A stretch of 64,000 nt of DNA from Symbiodinium natans (GCA_905221605.1 CAJNDS010002435.1:534001-598000); one strand, 5' to 3'. Counted from the first letter of the stretch, positions 1 to 10,900 are shown. Numbers and translations are program-made. Notes: a model not told the origin generated them from the letters alone.

Positions 1-1364
1 AGTGAGCTACCAAGGTCCTGGGTACTCGGCGGGACGTCCGCTCTTCCAGCAAAGGACACCGTCTCATCCATTGCTCCAGCGCCATCCACATCTGCCTGCA
101 GGATTGTGGCCCCCGACCTTGCTGTCGTAGCTTGTCCAGTGGCCAAGTTCACCTGGACTTGAGGTTGGTCCATCCCATTCGGGACTGGTCCTTGCAGAGT
201 TGCTGCTTGCGCAGCTGGCGGTTGGGCGACCATAACCTCTTGTTGCATGTCCCCCTCATGCTGATCACATGGGGATCCGGGCAGTTGGGGCTCCATGGCA
301 ACACAAGCGAATTGAATGTCTATTTTTCCACGGCAAGCAAGATGCTTCGTCCTTATGTGGCTTTTGTACAGCTTACCACAGACAATGCATCATGTAGAGC
401 TCTGCTCATACTGCTTACAGATGCCTTTATGACTGAATGTACGTAAAGCTCTGCTTCACGATGTGGTTCGTTGGGGCTCAAGGGCTTCTTCGTAGCCATT
501 TCCCTGAACCGAAAAAGGGAATGCGGGGCCGTCGGCGAGGTTGAGTCACATACCTTGGCTGCACATCTTCAAGGGTTTAGGGTGTCTGACGTTGAAGTTC
601 AGGGTTTCGGGGTGTTAGGGCTTGTTTGCCACCCGCAAAACTGGACGATCCACAAAGTAGTGCGATGGGTTGAGGTTTTGGGCATTTGGCTCTTTAGGGC
701 TCGGCCAAGCGCAGAGAATTTGCCAACTGCCCGGGCGGGTTGGGTTTGGGGTTTAGAATTTAGGGTTTTGGTTCAGGTCATGACCAGGGTTCTGAGATTC
801 TAAACTGCAAGGAACAATCAAAACTACCGCGACGGGGGCTAAACCCTAAAGGGGGTTTGGGAGCGGAGGAAGGTCCAAGGTTCGTCAGAAAAACTCAGTA
901 TCCTTGCTCTTGTCATGTGTCATGTGGCACTACTTTGTGCTACAGTACACGTCTCGGTGGTTTGGACAATGTACCGCCGTGCGCACTTTTGTGTGCAATC
1001 GCGCGCTTTTGGCGTCTAAACCCTAAATCCTAAACCCTAAATCAGTGGCAGGCCAAAAAGAAACCAGCGCACCGGATTGTAAGGAAAGGTTGCCGGTTTT
1101 GCATGTCGGTTGTGTGAGCTACTCATCCCGGCATAAGCCTCTTGAGCCCAGAGGCCTTGCACGATTTAACATCTGAAAGCACCCTGAGCCACCCAAACAA
1201 AGCGCCAAAACCCCCTAAACCCTAAACCCTAAACCCTGAACCCTGAACCCCAAACCCCGCACCAAGTCCTGCACCACCTGGCGCGGCTCCTTCGTTGGGG
1301 CAGAGCCGGTGCCCTCTGGCAGCTGCGGCATCTGTGCCAAGTCTGGCATCTCCTTGCTTACGGT
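1..1364. other. Intergenic, no gene seen
   Basis: The open frames here are short and show no recognisable domain. The stretch holds scattered single TTTAGGG or CCCTAAA units, with a short CCCTAAA run near 1214-1245 that grades into CCCTGAA and CCCCAAA variants. Confidence 0.6.
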
Positions 1365-1548
1365 TCGTAGGGTTTAGGGTTTAGGGTTTAGGGTTTAGGG
1401 TTTAGGGTTTAGGGTCTAGGGTTTAGGGTTTAGGCTTTAGGGTTTAGGGTTTAGGGTTCAGGGTTCAGGGTTTAGGGTTGAGGGTTGAGGGTTTAGGGTT
1501 TAGGGTTTGGGGTTCAGGGTTCAGGGTTCAGGGTTCAGGGTTCAGGGT

Positions 1549-1594
<46 letters not shown>

Positions 1595-1647
1595 GGTTTC
1601 GGGTTTAGGGTTTAGGGTTTAGGGTTTAGGGTTTAGGGTTTAGGGAT
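1365..1647 (+). repeat. Telomere-type repeat block (TTTAGGG)n, degenerate centre
   Basis: About 40 tandem heptamers. Both ends are mostly perfect TTTAGGG. The centre (about 1455-1605) is made of the variants TTCAGGG and TTGAGGG, each amplified in its own run, so variants have spread by local duplication. This is the telomere heptamer of plants and many dinoflagellates, but the tract is interstitial because unique sequence lies on both sides. Confidence 0.95.
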
Positions 1648-2052
1648 GGGGGAATACTACCCTATATAATCCCCTACAGGGTACATAAATAGGGTGCTAA
1701 TTCCCTTTCCCTGCTAACCAACAGTAAGCTTGTGATCTTGCCGGGAAAAGGGTCTGGGATTTTGACGAGGTACACTGCTGCTTGGGCTGTCTTAGGCTCC
1801 AGCGCTTTGCAGCTGTCTCTATGGGAACTGGGTGTCGGGGTACGGTTTGGAGTGTAGGACTTATGCTAAACACAAGATTAACATGAAGACCACAGCTGGG
1901 TCGACAGGACCCTGTCTCCTGAAAGCATCCCCCAGAGCCTCATCTCAGACTCAACTCCACGGCAAACTCTCAAGCCCCAAAGCGGGCCTCCAAATGGCCG
2001 CCCAGTGGCCGGAGGCCTGCCTGACGCAGGTGCCGCGCGTCTCTGAAACCTC
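1648..2052. other. Intergenic, no gene seen
   Basis: Unique sequence between two telomere-type blocks. A 74-codon open frame at 1832-2056 has no recognisable motif and runs into the next repeat, so it is not called. Confidence 0.5.
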
Positions 2053-2151
2053 CTAGGGTTTAGGGTTTAGGGTTTAGGGTTTAGGGTTTAGGGTGTAGGG
2101 TGTAGGGTGTAGGGTGTAGGGTGTAGGGTGTAGGGTGTAGGGTGTAGGGTG
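2053..2151 (+). repeat. Telomere-type block switching from TTTAGGG to TGTAGGG
   Basis: About six perfect TTTAGGG units are followed by eight copies of the single-base variant TGTAGGG. The clean switch points to tandem amplification of a variant unit rather than random decay. Confidence 0.93.
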
Positions 2152-2542
2152 GTACCATACTGATGGGCTGCAGCAAATCGAGATAGGCCTGTTCCACATA
2201 GGCGGCCCGGCCGTCGCCGCCCAGGGCGATCTTTACCATTGGCCCGGGGCCCAGGTCTACGATCTTCACCCAAGTCCTCGGGGCTCAGATCTCAAGAAAC
2301 CAGAGAATAGACTTAGGGATTGGATGCTACAAAAAGAGTCATCAAAGCGACAGAAGAAGATGACTAGCGCGTGGGCACGGCAGGGCATGAGGGGGGGGGG
2401 GGCCTGGGTCAATTGAACCTCTCACCAGTCGACCTCAGACATGGTCGCATTTCTTACTTGGGGTCCCTTTTGGGCCGCCAGTATAAGGCCCCGCCCCGAA
2501 TGTTTCGGGCACCAAAAAAGTGACCATCACTTGAGCACTGAC

Positions 2543-2656
2543 CCTAAACCCTAAACCCTAGAGCCTAAACCCTAAACCCTGAACCCTAGACCCTAAACCC
2601 TGAACCCTAAACCCTAAACCCTAGCCCTAAACCCTAAACCCTAGACCCTAAACCCT
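2543..2656 (-). repeat. Telomere-type repeat block (CCCTAAA)n
   Basis: CCCTAAA tandem units with CCCTGAA, CCCTAGA and CCTAAAG-type variants. The orientation is opposite to the blocks at 2053 and 2771, so neighbouring tracts alternate in direction. Confidence 0.93.
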
Positions 2657-2770
2657 GCGCTCGTATGAAATAGGAGTCAAGGAGCCCTTCAGGGAACCCG
2701 CTGTCTCGGTAGCAGTCCACGAGGAGCTCGCAGACCTCCCCTGCCTGGGCAGCTCCCAAGGCTCAAGGGC

Positions 2771-2902
2771 TTAAGGTTCAGGGTTTAGGGTTTAGGGTTT
2801 AGGGTTTAGGGTTTAGGGTTTAGGGTGTAGGGTTTAGGGGAAAGGGTGTAGGGTTTAGGGTTTCGGGTTTAGGGTTTAGGGTTTAGGGTTTAGGGTTTAG
2901 GG
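2771..2902 (+). repeat. Telomere-type repeat block, left flank of the copia element
   Basis: TTTAGGG tandem units with a few variants. The block is interrupted at 2903 by the 5' LTR, and the heptamer phase resumes after the 3' LTR at 12701. It was therefore the insertion target of the retrotransposon. Confidence 0.95.
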
Positions 2903-3131
2903 TGCGGAGCTGCAATTGGTATTGTAGAAAGGAGTTGGTATTGGAAGTTCAAGGGTCAATGAACCCGGTAATCGTTGGCTCAAGCCATGACCAAAGCGGT
3001 CGAAGGTTTCGTAAAAAGTGTGCCCTTGGTTTGGGGTCTTGCTGTTCGGTTGTTGGTTGTTCCAGGGGTATTGAGGGCTTCTGTTGGGGTTGACTGTTTT
3101 GTTCCCTGTCCTCCTTCGGTTGCCCCCCGTA
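2903..3131 (+). repeat. 5' LTR of the copia element
   Basis: 229 bp, beginning TGCGGAGC and ending CCCCCCGTA. The termini are therefore TG...TA rather than the usual TG...CA. By eye it matches 12472-12700 base for base. It contains TTGGCTCAAG (2975-2984), which equals the last 10 nt of the dinoflagellate spliced leader. Confidence 0.96.
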
Positions 3132-3146
3132 GGTTATGAGCCCAAA
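3132..3146 (+). other. Primer-binding site, half-tRNA-Met type
   Basis: GGTTATGAGCCC starts directly after the 5' LTR. It is complementary to a CAU anticodon stem-loop (GGGCTCATAACC). Drosophila copia uses the equivalent site, GGTTATGGGCCC, to prime from an internally cleaved initiator tRNA-Met. Use of an anticodon-region primer rather than the tRNA 3' end is inferred from this match. Confidence 0.75.
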
Positions 3147-3193
3147 TTAGGCTTCCTGCGGAATTGGTAAAGATTTTTCGTTTGTTTAACGCC

Positions 3194-3994
3194 ATGGACA
3201 TGATGCGGCGTCGCTCTGAGCCTGGACTGTCGCCAACGGCCAATGAAGCCGAAGGAAATCGTGGTGATGGGGGTGTGAAGATACAAGCACTGACAGATGG
3301 TAGGGAGGTTGCAATGATACAACCAACGCCTCAGGTGGAAAATGAAGTGGTTCCGGTTCAAGCAGCAAATCCTTTCTGGAGCGAGCGGGCTCAAGAGGAA
3401 ATGAGACTTAGGCAATCAAGGCCGGCAAGTCTTCCCGCGAGCGGAGGGGATAGGAGTGGTGAAGGTACGAGGAGACCGCCTTCGCTGCAAGATCTTTTGG
3501 GTCAGGAACCTGCACCTGTTGAGAGACCATCGTCAGGCTTAATGGGACAAATGGAACGAGGTACTATTGGTGGAGTGCAAGCCGACGAAGAACTCATTCC
3601 TGATGTTAGTGGTGAAGAGCAATCTGAAGATATGGCGGTGGTGAAGCGTGCGCTGAAAGAGTTGCTTGCGCAGACAAAGGAGCTGGGGAACAGGTTGCAT
3701 CGGGTGGAGGAGAAAAGCTATACCTCTGCTGCATCTGGGTCAGCTTCAAGGGCACGGAGCTCTGGAGTGGTGGACGCAAACACGGCATATCCTCTAGGAA
3801 TGACTCCAGAGAAGCAGTACCTGCCAGGACAAGTTTCTACACGGATGGTATGGGTGGTTTTTGGACTGTGTTGCCTGATGGGACATGGCTGCCTATTGAG
3901 GGCTACGACCTGCCAAAGGGTTGTGATCTTCAATCCTTGCCTGGGTCCAGGAAGGGGGATGTTCAAGTGGAGGATGAAAAAGAAGTGCCAATGA
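3194..3994 (+). CDS. gag: gag, N-terminal part (frame 2)
   Basis: The likely start is the ATG at 3194 in a good context (GCCATGG), 62 nt after the LTR. The first about 210 codons are hydrophilic, rich in Gly, Ser, Pro, Glu and Gln, with a Lys/Glu/Leu heptad-like stretch near residues 145-175 that could form a coiled coil. Meaningful coding probably leaves this frame near 3830, because the other frame (frame 1) then reads FYTDG followed by a Trp/Gly-rich stretch continuous with the gag core, while this frame degenerates before its stop at 3994. It is the structural-protein N-terminus of a Ty1/copia gag. No domain is recognisable beyond composition. Confidence 0.75.
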   Translation: MDMMRRRSEPGLSPTANEAEGNRGDGGVKIQALTDGREVAMIQPTPQVENEVVPVQAANPFWSERAQEEMRLRQSRPASLPASGGDRSGEGTRRPPSLQDLLGQEPAPVERPSSGLMGQMERGTIGGVQADEELIPDVSGEEQSEDMAVVKRALKELLAQTKELGNRLHRVEEKSYTSAASGSASRARSSGVVDANTAYPLGMTPEKQYLPGQVSTRMVWVVFGLCCLMGHGCLLRATTCQRVVIFNPCLGPGRGMFKWRMKKKCQ

Positions 3995-4866
3995 TGCATG
4001 TAGCTGAAGGGAAGAAACCCTCCAGATTGCCTCCATTGAATTACCCCACGGGAGGTCCTGCAAGTGGTGGATATGCAAGTGGACCACCTGGTTTAACACA
4101 TGTTCCGATTACTTCCGTGCCATCAGGTGTTGATGGTTCTGTCGCACCTACGGGGAACCAGCCCGGTTTTGTTTCAGCTCGGGAAACTGCAACGCAAGCG
4201 AACTCAGCAGGATCGGGTGGATATACAATGGTGGATGATGTTCCGTATCGGTGGAAAATGGTCGCTGGGAAGTTGCCTGGTGGAAGGGTCAGCTTACCTC
4301 CTGGAGCAGTGGTGCCACGCGGTATGCCAATCACTGGTGATAGTTCTGGAACCGAACGTCCGGAGGCTCTCGGGAAGCATGTGATGAGCCTTCCAACTTT
4401 GGCAGACTACACACCAAGCAATCCGACGGCACTGGGTGATTGGATCGCAATGATCGAACCAATGTTGTCTTCGCTGACAGATACAGGAAGAGTGTGGTGG
4501 CAATGCGTTTACTCAAAGGCATATCAAGCGTATGCCAAATGGTTGAGTGTTTCTCCACTGGAAAGGTTGGGCATCAAGGCTGAGCTAGAAGGACTCAAGG
4601 TGGTTCAAACTGTGCATGTTTTGTTGGAGCAGAGAGCGGTGTCTTTGCTGCTACAGGCGATCCCGGAGAGATTGAAGACCGAGATCGTTTCCACTCGAAT
4701 GTTGGGGTCGGTGATGATATTTTACAAATTGCTGACGGTCTACCAACCAGGTGGAGCAAATGAGCGCAGCACAATGTTGAACTTCTTGGTGCTACCATCT
4801 TCAGCAACCTCGATCTCAGAGGCTATTAAGGGAGTGCGACAATGGGCGCAATGGCGTTCCCGATGA
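3850..4866 (+). CDS. gag: gag, core part (frame 1), ends at an internal TGA
   Basis: This part continues gag after a frame change near 3830. Its second half (about 4385-4860) has the shape of a copia gag core: an LPTLADY segment, VWWQCVYSKAYQAY, an SPLERLG motif and LLTVYQPGG. The frame ends at TGA 4864-4866, but translation in the same frame beyond it (RELRASEPDATLLIKGLD) reads on smoothly as gag. The stop therefore looks like a point nonsense change. The context CGATGA would be CGACGA before a C-to-T change at a CpG, as expected from methylcytosine deamination (inference). Read-through cannot be excluded. Confidence 0.8.
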   Translation: MGGFWTVLPDGTWLPIEGYDLPKGCDLQSLPGSRKGDVQVEDEKEVPMMHVAEGKKPSRLPPLNYPTGGPASGGYASGPPGLTHVPITSVPSGVDGSVAPTGNQPGFVSARETATQANSAGSGGYTMVDDVPYRWKMVAGKLPGGRVSLPPGAVVPRGMPITGDSSGTERPEALGKHVMSLPTLADYTPSNPTALGDWIAMIEPMLSSLTDTGRVWWQCVYSKAYQAYAKWLSVSPLERLGIKAELEGLKVVQTVHVLLEQRAVSLLLQAIPERLKTEIVSTRMLGSVMIFYKLLTVYQPGGANERSTMLNFLVLPSSATSISEAIKGVRQWAQWRSR

Positions 4867-7800
4867 AGGGAGCTGCGAGCATCCGAGCCGGACGCTACCT
4901 TGCTTATCAAGGGATTGGATGCTTTATCATCCGCGTTGCTGGCAAAACACCCTACGGTGCATTTCAGAGTGGCATCCTTTCGGGAGAAATTGGGGGTGGA
5001 CTACTCGCCGACCTCTGAAACTGCGACACAACTAGCTGAAATGTTGCAGGCAGAGTTTGAACTGCTATTGCATAGTGCTGGTGAACAAGAGGTGAAGCAG
5101 GACTCGGACGCCAAGAAAAGGGCCAGGTTAAATAAGGCCCAAAAGGGAACTGGTGACGAGACAGAGGAGGGTGACAAAAGCAAAGGGAAAGGAAAAAGGT
5201 ACAGCGGAAATGGTGAACGTCCTTTCTGTTGGATATATGGGAAGACCGATGCAGGTTGCAAGTTTGGATCCCGCTGCAAATTTCGCCATGATAAAGACTC
5301 CCTTGAGCGAGGAAGATGTTTTGAGTGTGGGGCCGTTGGCCATCTACAGCCGCAATGTCCATATAAGGATGGCGCAAGTTCCAATGTGGACTCAAACCCT
5401 GAGAGAAGCAGATCTAAAGGGAATTCTCCCAAGGGGGGAAAGGGCGGCAAAGGTGCGAAATGGGGAAATGCCAAAAAGGCAGAGGTAGCTGAAGGGGGAG
5501 ATGAGACGGCTAATGCGGGATTGGATAAAGGTTCGGCAAGTCCCTCATCACCATCAACACCCAATCAAGTCCTTGCTGAAGCGTTGGAAGTGCTGAAATC
5601 TATGAAGCTGTCATCAGCGCAGTCAGCATCGAGCGGGGATCCCAGTGTTCGAATGTTATGTGGATCTGGATTGTTTCAGCAGGAAGGGAGAGTGGCGTTG
5701 GTGGATACAGCTGCTACGCATCTTGTGCGGACGCTTTTTCCATGGGAATGTTTACCCGACACTACTGTTATGGTGCAAAGCGCGCTTGGTGGTGTGGCAA
5801 TGAGGATTACAGAGAAAGGGACGTTGATTAGGGAAGACAATGGGCCCCTGATTATCCCTCTCTGGTTGATTTTGGAGTTTGGGGCGAACCTCACTGTGAT
5901 CAATGGGATGTGTCACGTGGGTGCAAAATCTTCGCTGGACCAGCTCTTGTGGTTTGAACATGGCTGTTTGGTTATGGATTACAAAACAGCTGAAAAAATG
6001 GTTTTGCATGCTGAAAGGCAGCGTGCGTCTTGGTCCCATTCTCAATGGAGGAATGGAAGGGCGGACTGTGGAGTCGGTTCGTCGGATGCCACGTTGTTGC
6101 CGAAGCAGGGAGAAGGCCGAGGAGTATGCGTTCTACATGTGGCCAGGGTTTCTGACACCAATGAGTGTTCGGGAATGGGCATGTTGGACTCGGGAGCATC
6201 ACATCCTCTCAGATCACTTCGTCCTGGAGAACAGCTTCCGCAGCAAAAGGTGTTGGTGTCTTTAGCTGTTGGATCTCGGGAGATGTGTATAACCCCAGGT
6301 GGGACCCTGGTAACTCCTGAAATGGTAGATCCACTAGTGCCAATTGGCAAAGCGAGCGCCTTGGTTGGTCTCAGAGTTCAGTGGCGTGGTGGCAAGTGCA
6401 CAGCCTCACATCCTGTTCTGGGGGAACTTCGCGTTCGTGATCTGAATGGGTGCCCTTGTTTGGAAAAGGAGGTGGCGCTTCAGATCATTGATGAAATGGA
6501 TTGGTGCTCACCAAAGCAAGCTTTGAAGGTGGCACATATGGTTCAAGGGTGTCCGAATACGGACAACGAGGTGGCTGTAAAAACGTCGTTGCAAAGCGCA
6601 GCGCGGACAGCGTCAGCGAATGAGGAGGAGTTCGTCCAGGCATGCTGGCGATTTCTTCGGTGGTATTATGGGGATATACCAGAAAATATGCTGATGGAGC
6701 TGTTGCCACGTGGAGATATTGCGGCGTTGCCTTTCAACCGTCATAAAAGGAGACGGCTGGCACGAGCAAAAAGGGTGGTGGTACACCTGTTTTCGGGAAA
6801 ACAGAAATGGCATTTTCCCAGTCGGGATGTGGAGGTACTGGAGCTGGATTTGACAAAAGGCGGTGACCTACATAATTCGAGCGTCTGGAAGTATCTTCTG
6901 CATCTGGCGGCTGAAGGAAAGGTGGTTGCTGTGGTGGGAGGACCTCCCTGCAGGACAGTGTCAAGGTTGAGAGGTGAAGACGGTGGTCCACCTGTATTAC
7001 GCCGACGCTGTGGGCCTGAACGGTTGGGGTTAAAAAGTCTTCCTTGGCCACATCAAGAATTAGCTCAAAAGGATGGTGTTTTACTTCTGAAGATGCTTTT
7101 CCTATATGACGTGGCGGTGCATTCAAGGTGTGGAACTGCTGAAGTCATCAATGGGAGTTCTGTCTTTTTTGGCATGGAAAGCCCTGGGGACCCTGAACTC
7201 ATAGGGAAAGATTTCTCTCAGAACGGCAAAACGGTCTTGAGTGCTGAGGATCTGGTGGATGGTGCTCAGGAAGGGCTCTCAAGTCCTACCTTCTGGAGTT
7301 GGCCAGAGGTGAAAAGCTTTTGTGAGCGTTATGGAATGCACGCTGCACACTTTGATCAAGGAGCGTTGGGACATGCTCTGGTGAAACCTACGACTTTCCT
7401 GGTGTCTGATATGGAACTATGGGAATCGTTAGAACAAGTTCGCGTGGTTGTTCCGTGGTCAGCAACATTCGCTTCTACCCTGGAAGAGCGTATTGGACAA
7501 TCCTCTATATGGGCGCGATGGGCGTTTGGATTGGTTAAAAGAATACGTCACAGGTTGGCACAATGGTTGCATGAGAGCGATGCTGAACGGGAAGCTGCGG
7601 TGTTACAAAAAGAAGAACGAGAAGGGACGTTACGGAGGTTGACGACTGAGGAGCGAGCTTTCCGTGACCATTGCCTAAGGGGGCATATTCCCTTCAGACG
7701 TGATTGTCAAATCTGTGTGTCTGCTGCTGGAAAAGAGCGTCGCCATTTGAGGCGAAAGCATGGGGATGCTTACACTTTATCACTGGACTTAGCGGGTCCA

Positions 7801-7920
7801 TACAAGTGTTCAAAGGATGCTCACCAGCAGAAGCCACGACACGCTGTTATTGGTGTGTATCAATTTCCAATGTTGGATCCCAATGTGGGTCGCCCTCCAG
7901 AAAAGGGAAGATGCGGATGA
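4867..7920 (+). CDS. pol: gag C-terminus and pol part A: zinc motifs, two proteases, methyltransferase-like domain, integrase N-terminus
   Basis: Residues are counted from the ATG at 4900. A CCCH finger (C110 to H130) is followed by a CCHC knuckle C-X2-C-X4-H-X4-C (C140-C153), typical of RNA-binding gag. Two aspartic-protease modules follow: VDTAATH with D269, and LDSGASH with D430. Residues about 625-830 resemble a C5-cytosine methyltransferase: LFSG at 630 (motif I-like), GGPPCR with C684 (motif IV, catalytic Cys) and MESPGDP with E760 (motif VI-like). The integrase zinc domain has H924, H929, C936 and C939, and the first catalytic Asp is D963 in LSLDLAGP. The frame shifts near 7901-7910, at an AAAAGGG run. 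Upstream is gag; downstream is the rest of pol. Confidence 0.9.
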   Translation, partial: RELRASEPDATLLIKGLDALSSALLAKHPTVHFRVASFREKLGVDYSPTSETATQLAEMLQAEFELLLHSAGEQEVKQDSDAKKRARLNKAQKGTGDETEEGDKSKGKGKRYSGNGERPFCWIYGKTDAGCKFGSRCKFRHDKDSLERGRCFECGAVGHLQPQCPYKDGASSNVDSNPERSRSKGNSPKGGKGGKGAKWGNAKKAEVAEGGDETANAGLDKGSASPSSPSTPNQVLAEALEVLKSMKLSSAQSASSGDPSVRMLCGSGLFQQEGRVALVDTAATHLVRTLFPWECLPDTTVMVQSALGGVAMRITEKGTLIREDNGPLIIPLWLILEFGANLTVINGMCHVGAKSSLDQLLWFEHGCLVMDYKTAEKMVLHAERQRASWSHSQWRNGRADCGVGSSDATLLPKQGEGRGVCVLHVARVSDTNECSGMGMLDSGASHPLRSLRPGEQLPQQKVLVSLAVGSREMCITPGGTLVTPEMVDPLVPIGKASALVGLRVQWRGGKCTASHPVLGELRVRDLNGCPCLEKEVALQIIDEMDWCSPKQALKVAHMVQGCPNTDNEVAVKTSLQSAARTASANEEEFVQACWRFLRWYYGDIPENMLMELLPRGDIAALPFNRHKRRRLARAKRVVVHLFSGKQKWHFPSRDVEVLELDLTKGGDLHNSSVWKYLLHLAAEGKVVAVVGGPPCRTVSRLRGEDGGPPVLRRRCGPERLGLKSLPWPHQELAQKDGVLLLKMLFLYDVAVHSRCGTAEVINGSSVFFGMESPGDPELIGKDFSQNGKTVLSAEDLVDGAQEGLSSPTFWSWPEVKSFCERYGMHAAHFDQGALGHALVKPTTFLVSDMELWESLEQVRVVVPWSATFASTLEERIGQSSIWARWAFGLVKRIRHRLAQWLHESDAEREAAVLQKEEREGTLRRLTTEERAFRDHCLRGHIPFRRDCQICVSAAGKERRHLRRKHGDAYTLSLDLAGPYKCSKDAHQQKPRHAVIGVYQFPMLDPNVGRPPEKGRCG

Positions 7921-10900
7921 GGTGGAAGATCAGGTGGCAGATGAAGGTGCTGGTGTCGGAGAATGGTTAGGCGATGCAGTCGCTAACTTCGAGGAGGAAG
8001 ACTCTGCGCCGGTGGAACCTGCGCCAGTTCTGGAGGCAGAGGTGTTGAAAATCCAAGCTTCTGAAAAATCCTGGAAGGAACTGAAGGACCACTTGACCCA
8101 ACCTGTCCGTATGATCAACTTCGTTATGGTGGAGCCGATTGTGGATAAACAGCAAACAACTGTTTTGTCGGCAGTTCAAAGAATGATGGTGCGCTTGCAG
8201 AGACATGGGTATCCGGTGTTGAGAATCCACTCAGATCGAGCGGGGGAGTTTGTCAACGCACGCTTCCGGTCCTTTTGCGAAACTCGTCTGATATATAGGA
8301 CCACTGGTGATCCTGGTGTCCCGCAAACAAATGGGCGCGCTGAAGCATGTGTGGGTTTATTCAAACGTGGTGTCAGGTCGCTCTTAAAGGAGGCGCGACT
8401 CGGGCCGGCGTACTGGGCACTGGCTGCTCGCCATTGGTCAATGTTACGGTGGCAGAAAGCTGAAAGGGAGTTGGGGTTGAATCCTAAAGCATTGCTTCCC
8501 TTTGGTGCTCAGATTCAAGTCAAACGTCGTCCGTGGGAATTGCTGGGTCCGGATGGAACAAAGAAAGGTCGGCAATGGGTCGATCGTACGCAGCCTGCAC
8601 TTCTTTTGGGTCCATGCGATGACCTACCTGGTGGTTATTGGGTGGAAGCTGAAGGGACTGCAAAAGATCCGGATGAACTGGTGTTATTTCCCTGCACTAC
8701 GATTTTTTCCCATATAAAGGAACCGCCTGAATTGGAGCTGGAAGGGGTGGTAGAAGAACAGGAACCTTCTCCTCCCGAGCCTCCTTTACCTCCGCCTCGC
8801 GATCCTCCAGTTCGTCATCGGTTAAATGAAAAAAGCCCGGCCTCTTCACTGCGTGGTCATGTGGGCTCCTTGCGCTTGCTTCGCAAGCGGGGGGAGAGTC
8901 CGCCCTTGGAAATTTTCGAGGATGACATGCAGGGTCTGGGGGAGCTGGAAGAAAATGCAGATGTCGAGGACAATGTTCCTGGTGATGAGTATTGGCCGAC
9001 TTGCTGTTCTCCTCATGAAAATGCTTATTTGGTCTGCAAAAGTGGGACTGCTGAGGATGGAACACAGTTGGAAAAAGAAGAGCAAAAAGCCAAGTCAATG
9101 TATGAAAGGTCTATGTATGATTACGTGGACTGTGAGGAGCTTTTGGAAGGGATTGTATACCCAAAGAGGGTGAATCGAAGAGGTGGTATCAACAATTGGT
9201 GTACAAGTACGCGAGCTCTGGTGTTGGGCCACTATACTCATGGCGGAGTGTGTGGTATCACAAAAGAGACTCATCGAAGACCATGGCTATGTCGTTATTT
9301 GGCATCATTCGTGAGGCACCACAATCCTGAAGCCAAATTTTCTGCTCTTCAAATCTCGTGCAATGCTCCGGTGTCATTGCATAGGGATAGTCACAATGAA
9401 AAACATTGCTGCAATTATGTGTGTGGCTTTGGTGACTATAAAGATGGTCAGCTGTGGGTTGAGGATGAAAAGGTTTTAGAGGAAGGAGCTGAAGTGGTGG
9501 AGCAATCTTATGGGAAGAAAGTCCTACCTGGAAAATTGGTGGATATCCACTGGAACTTCATGTCGTTCTTTCCGAGAAAGCTGCATGGCCCTATGCCTTG
9601 GAAAGGAAACAGGGTATCCTTGACAGGGTACACACCTGTTTTTATGGAGCGTTTGAGCTACAAGGATAGGTGCTATCTTCTCCAATGCAAGTTTCCTCTT
9701 CCGGAACCACAGGCTGAAGAAGGTGAAAAAAGGAAGTGGTTAAAAATGACGTTGAAAGAGACCTCGCTGGACGACCTTGCAGAAGAAGTCGACTACGCTG
9801 TGTTCGAAGCGCATCAATGGGCTCTAGAAGAGCATTTGAGTATTCGACGCCTAATTGCTGAACAGGAATGTTGCATCTTGGACGAGTTCCATGGATCGGC
9901 CAATGAGTCGAGTGAAGAAAAAGGATCAGAGACTAGAGAATGGCTGGTTAAAGCAAAAAGGGCTGAGGAACAGCTATCGAAGTTTTTGGTCAAAGCAGCT
10001 CAAGTTCAGCAAATGGTACAAGAAAATACCGCGCTTGAGGCAGCAGAGGAGGTTGAGTTCCTGCAAACAAAAACAATCCCTACACAAGAAGCCATGCAAG
10101 AACTGGAAAAGTGGAGGGAATCATTGTCAGACGAGGTGACGTCTTTGGTGAAAGAGTTGGAGGTGGTGGAACCAACAACTCAAGAAAAGCTGGACAAATT
10201 GGCGGAAGAGCCTAATGCACCGGTGATTGAGTACGTTCCCAGTCTGGTGGTGTTTACCCGGAAGCAAGGGACAGGGAGGCGACGTGCCCGTATCTGTGCA
10301 TGTGGAAACTTCATTTCGTCAACGGCAGCTACAGAATATGAAGGGCCGAGGTCACTCAGTCGTCACTCGCTGTACGCTCCAGGTTTAGATTCAACTACAT
10401 TCAGGTGTCAAGTGAGGCACGCAGCATATATGGTGTGGATCATCGCTGGCTTAGACATTTCCAAAGCTTTTCTGACGGCGCCGATGAATAGGGCGCAAAG
10501 AGAAGGGCGTTTGGTGGTGGTGCAGCCCCCAAGGGCGGCGGTGAAATTGGGTCTTTGCACAAAAGAGGAGCGGTGGATTGTGAGGAAGGCCTTGTATGGT
10601 TTGGCCGAAAGTCCTGCAGCATGGGTGGAGTGGCGAGACCAACGTCTTCAAGGGATGTCTTGGGTGTCAAAGGATGGACAAGCAATGAGCTTTCAGAGGT
10701 CCAATGCAGACCCAAGCCTGTTCCTTATTATGGCACAAGAGAAGTTGGAAGGTGCAAGCAAGTTGGTAGGGACAATGGGTCTTTACGTGGATGATTTTTT
10801 GATGGCTGGGACTATGACAGTGCTCCGGGAGGCCTTGGAACAGATTAGGAAGGAGTGGAAAACTTCTGAACCCGAGTTCTGTGGTCCAGGCTGTGGTGAT

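Noticed and set aside
1365-1647. A true chromosome end
   Set aside because: The tract is interstitial with unique sequence on both sides, has degenerate units, and many similar tracts lie in both orientations.
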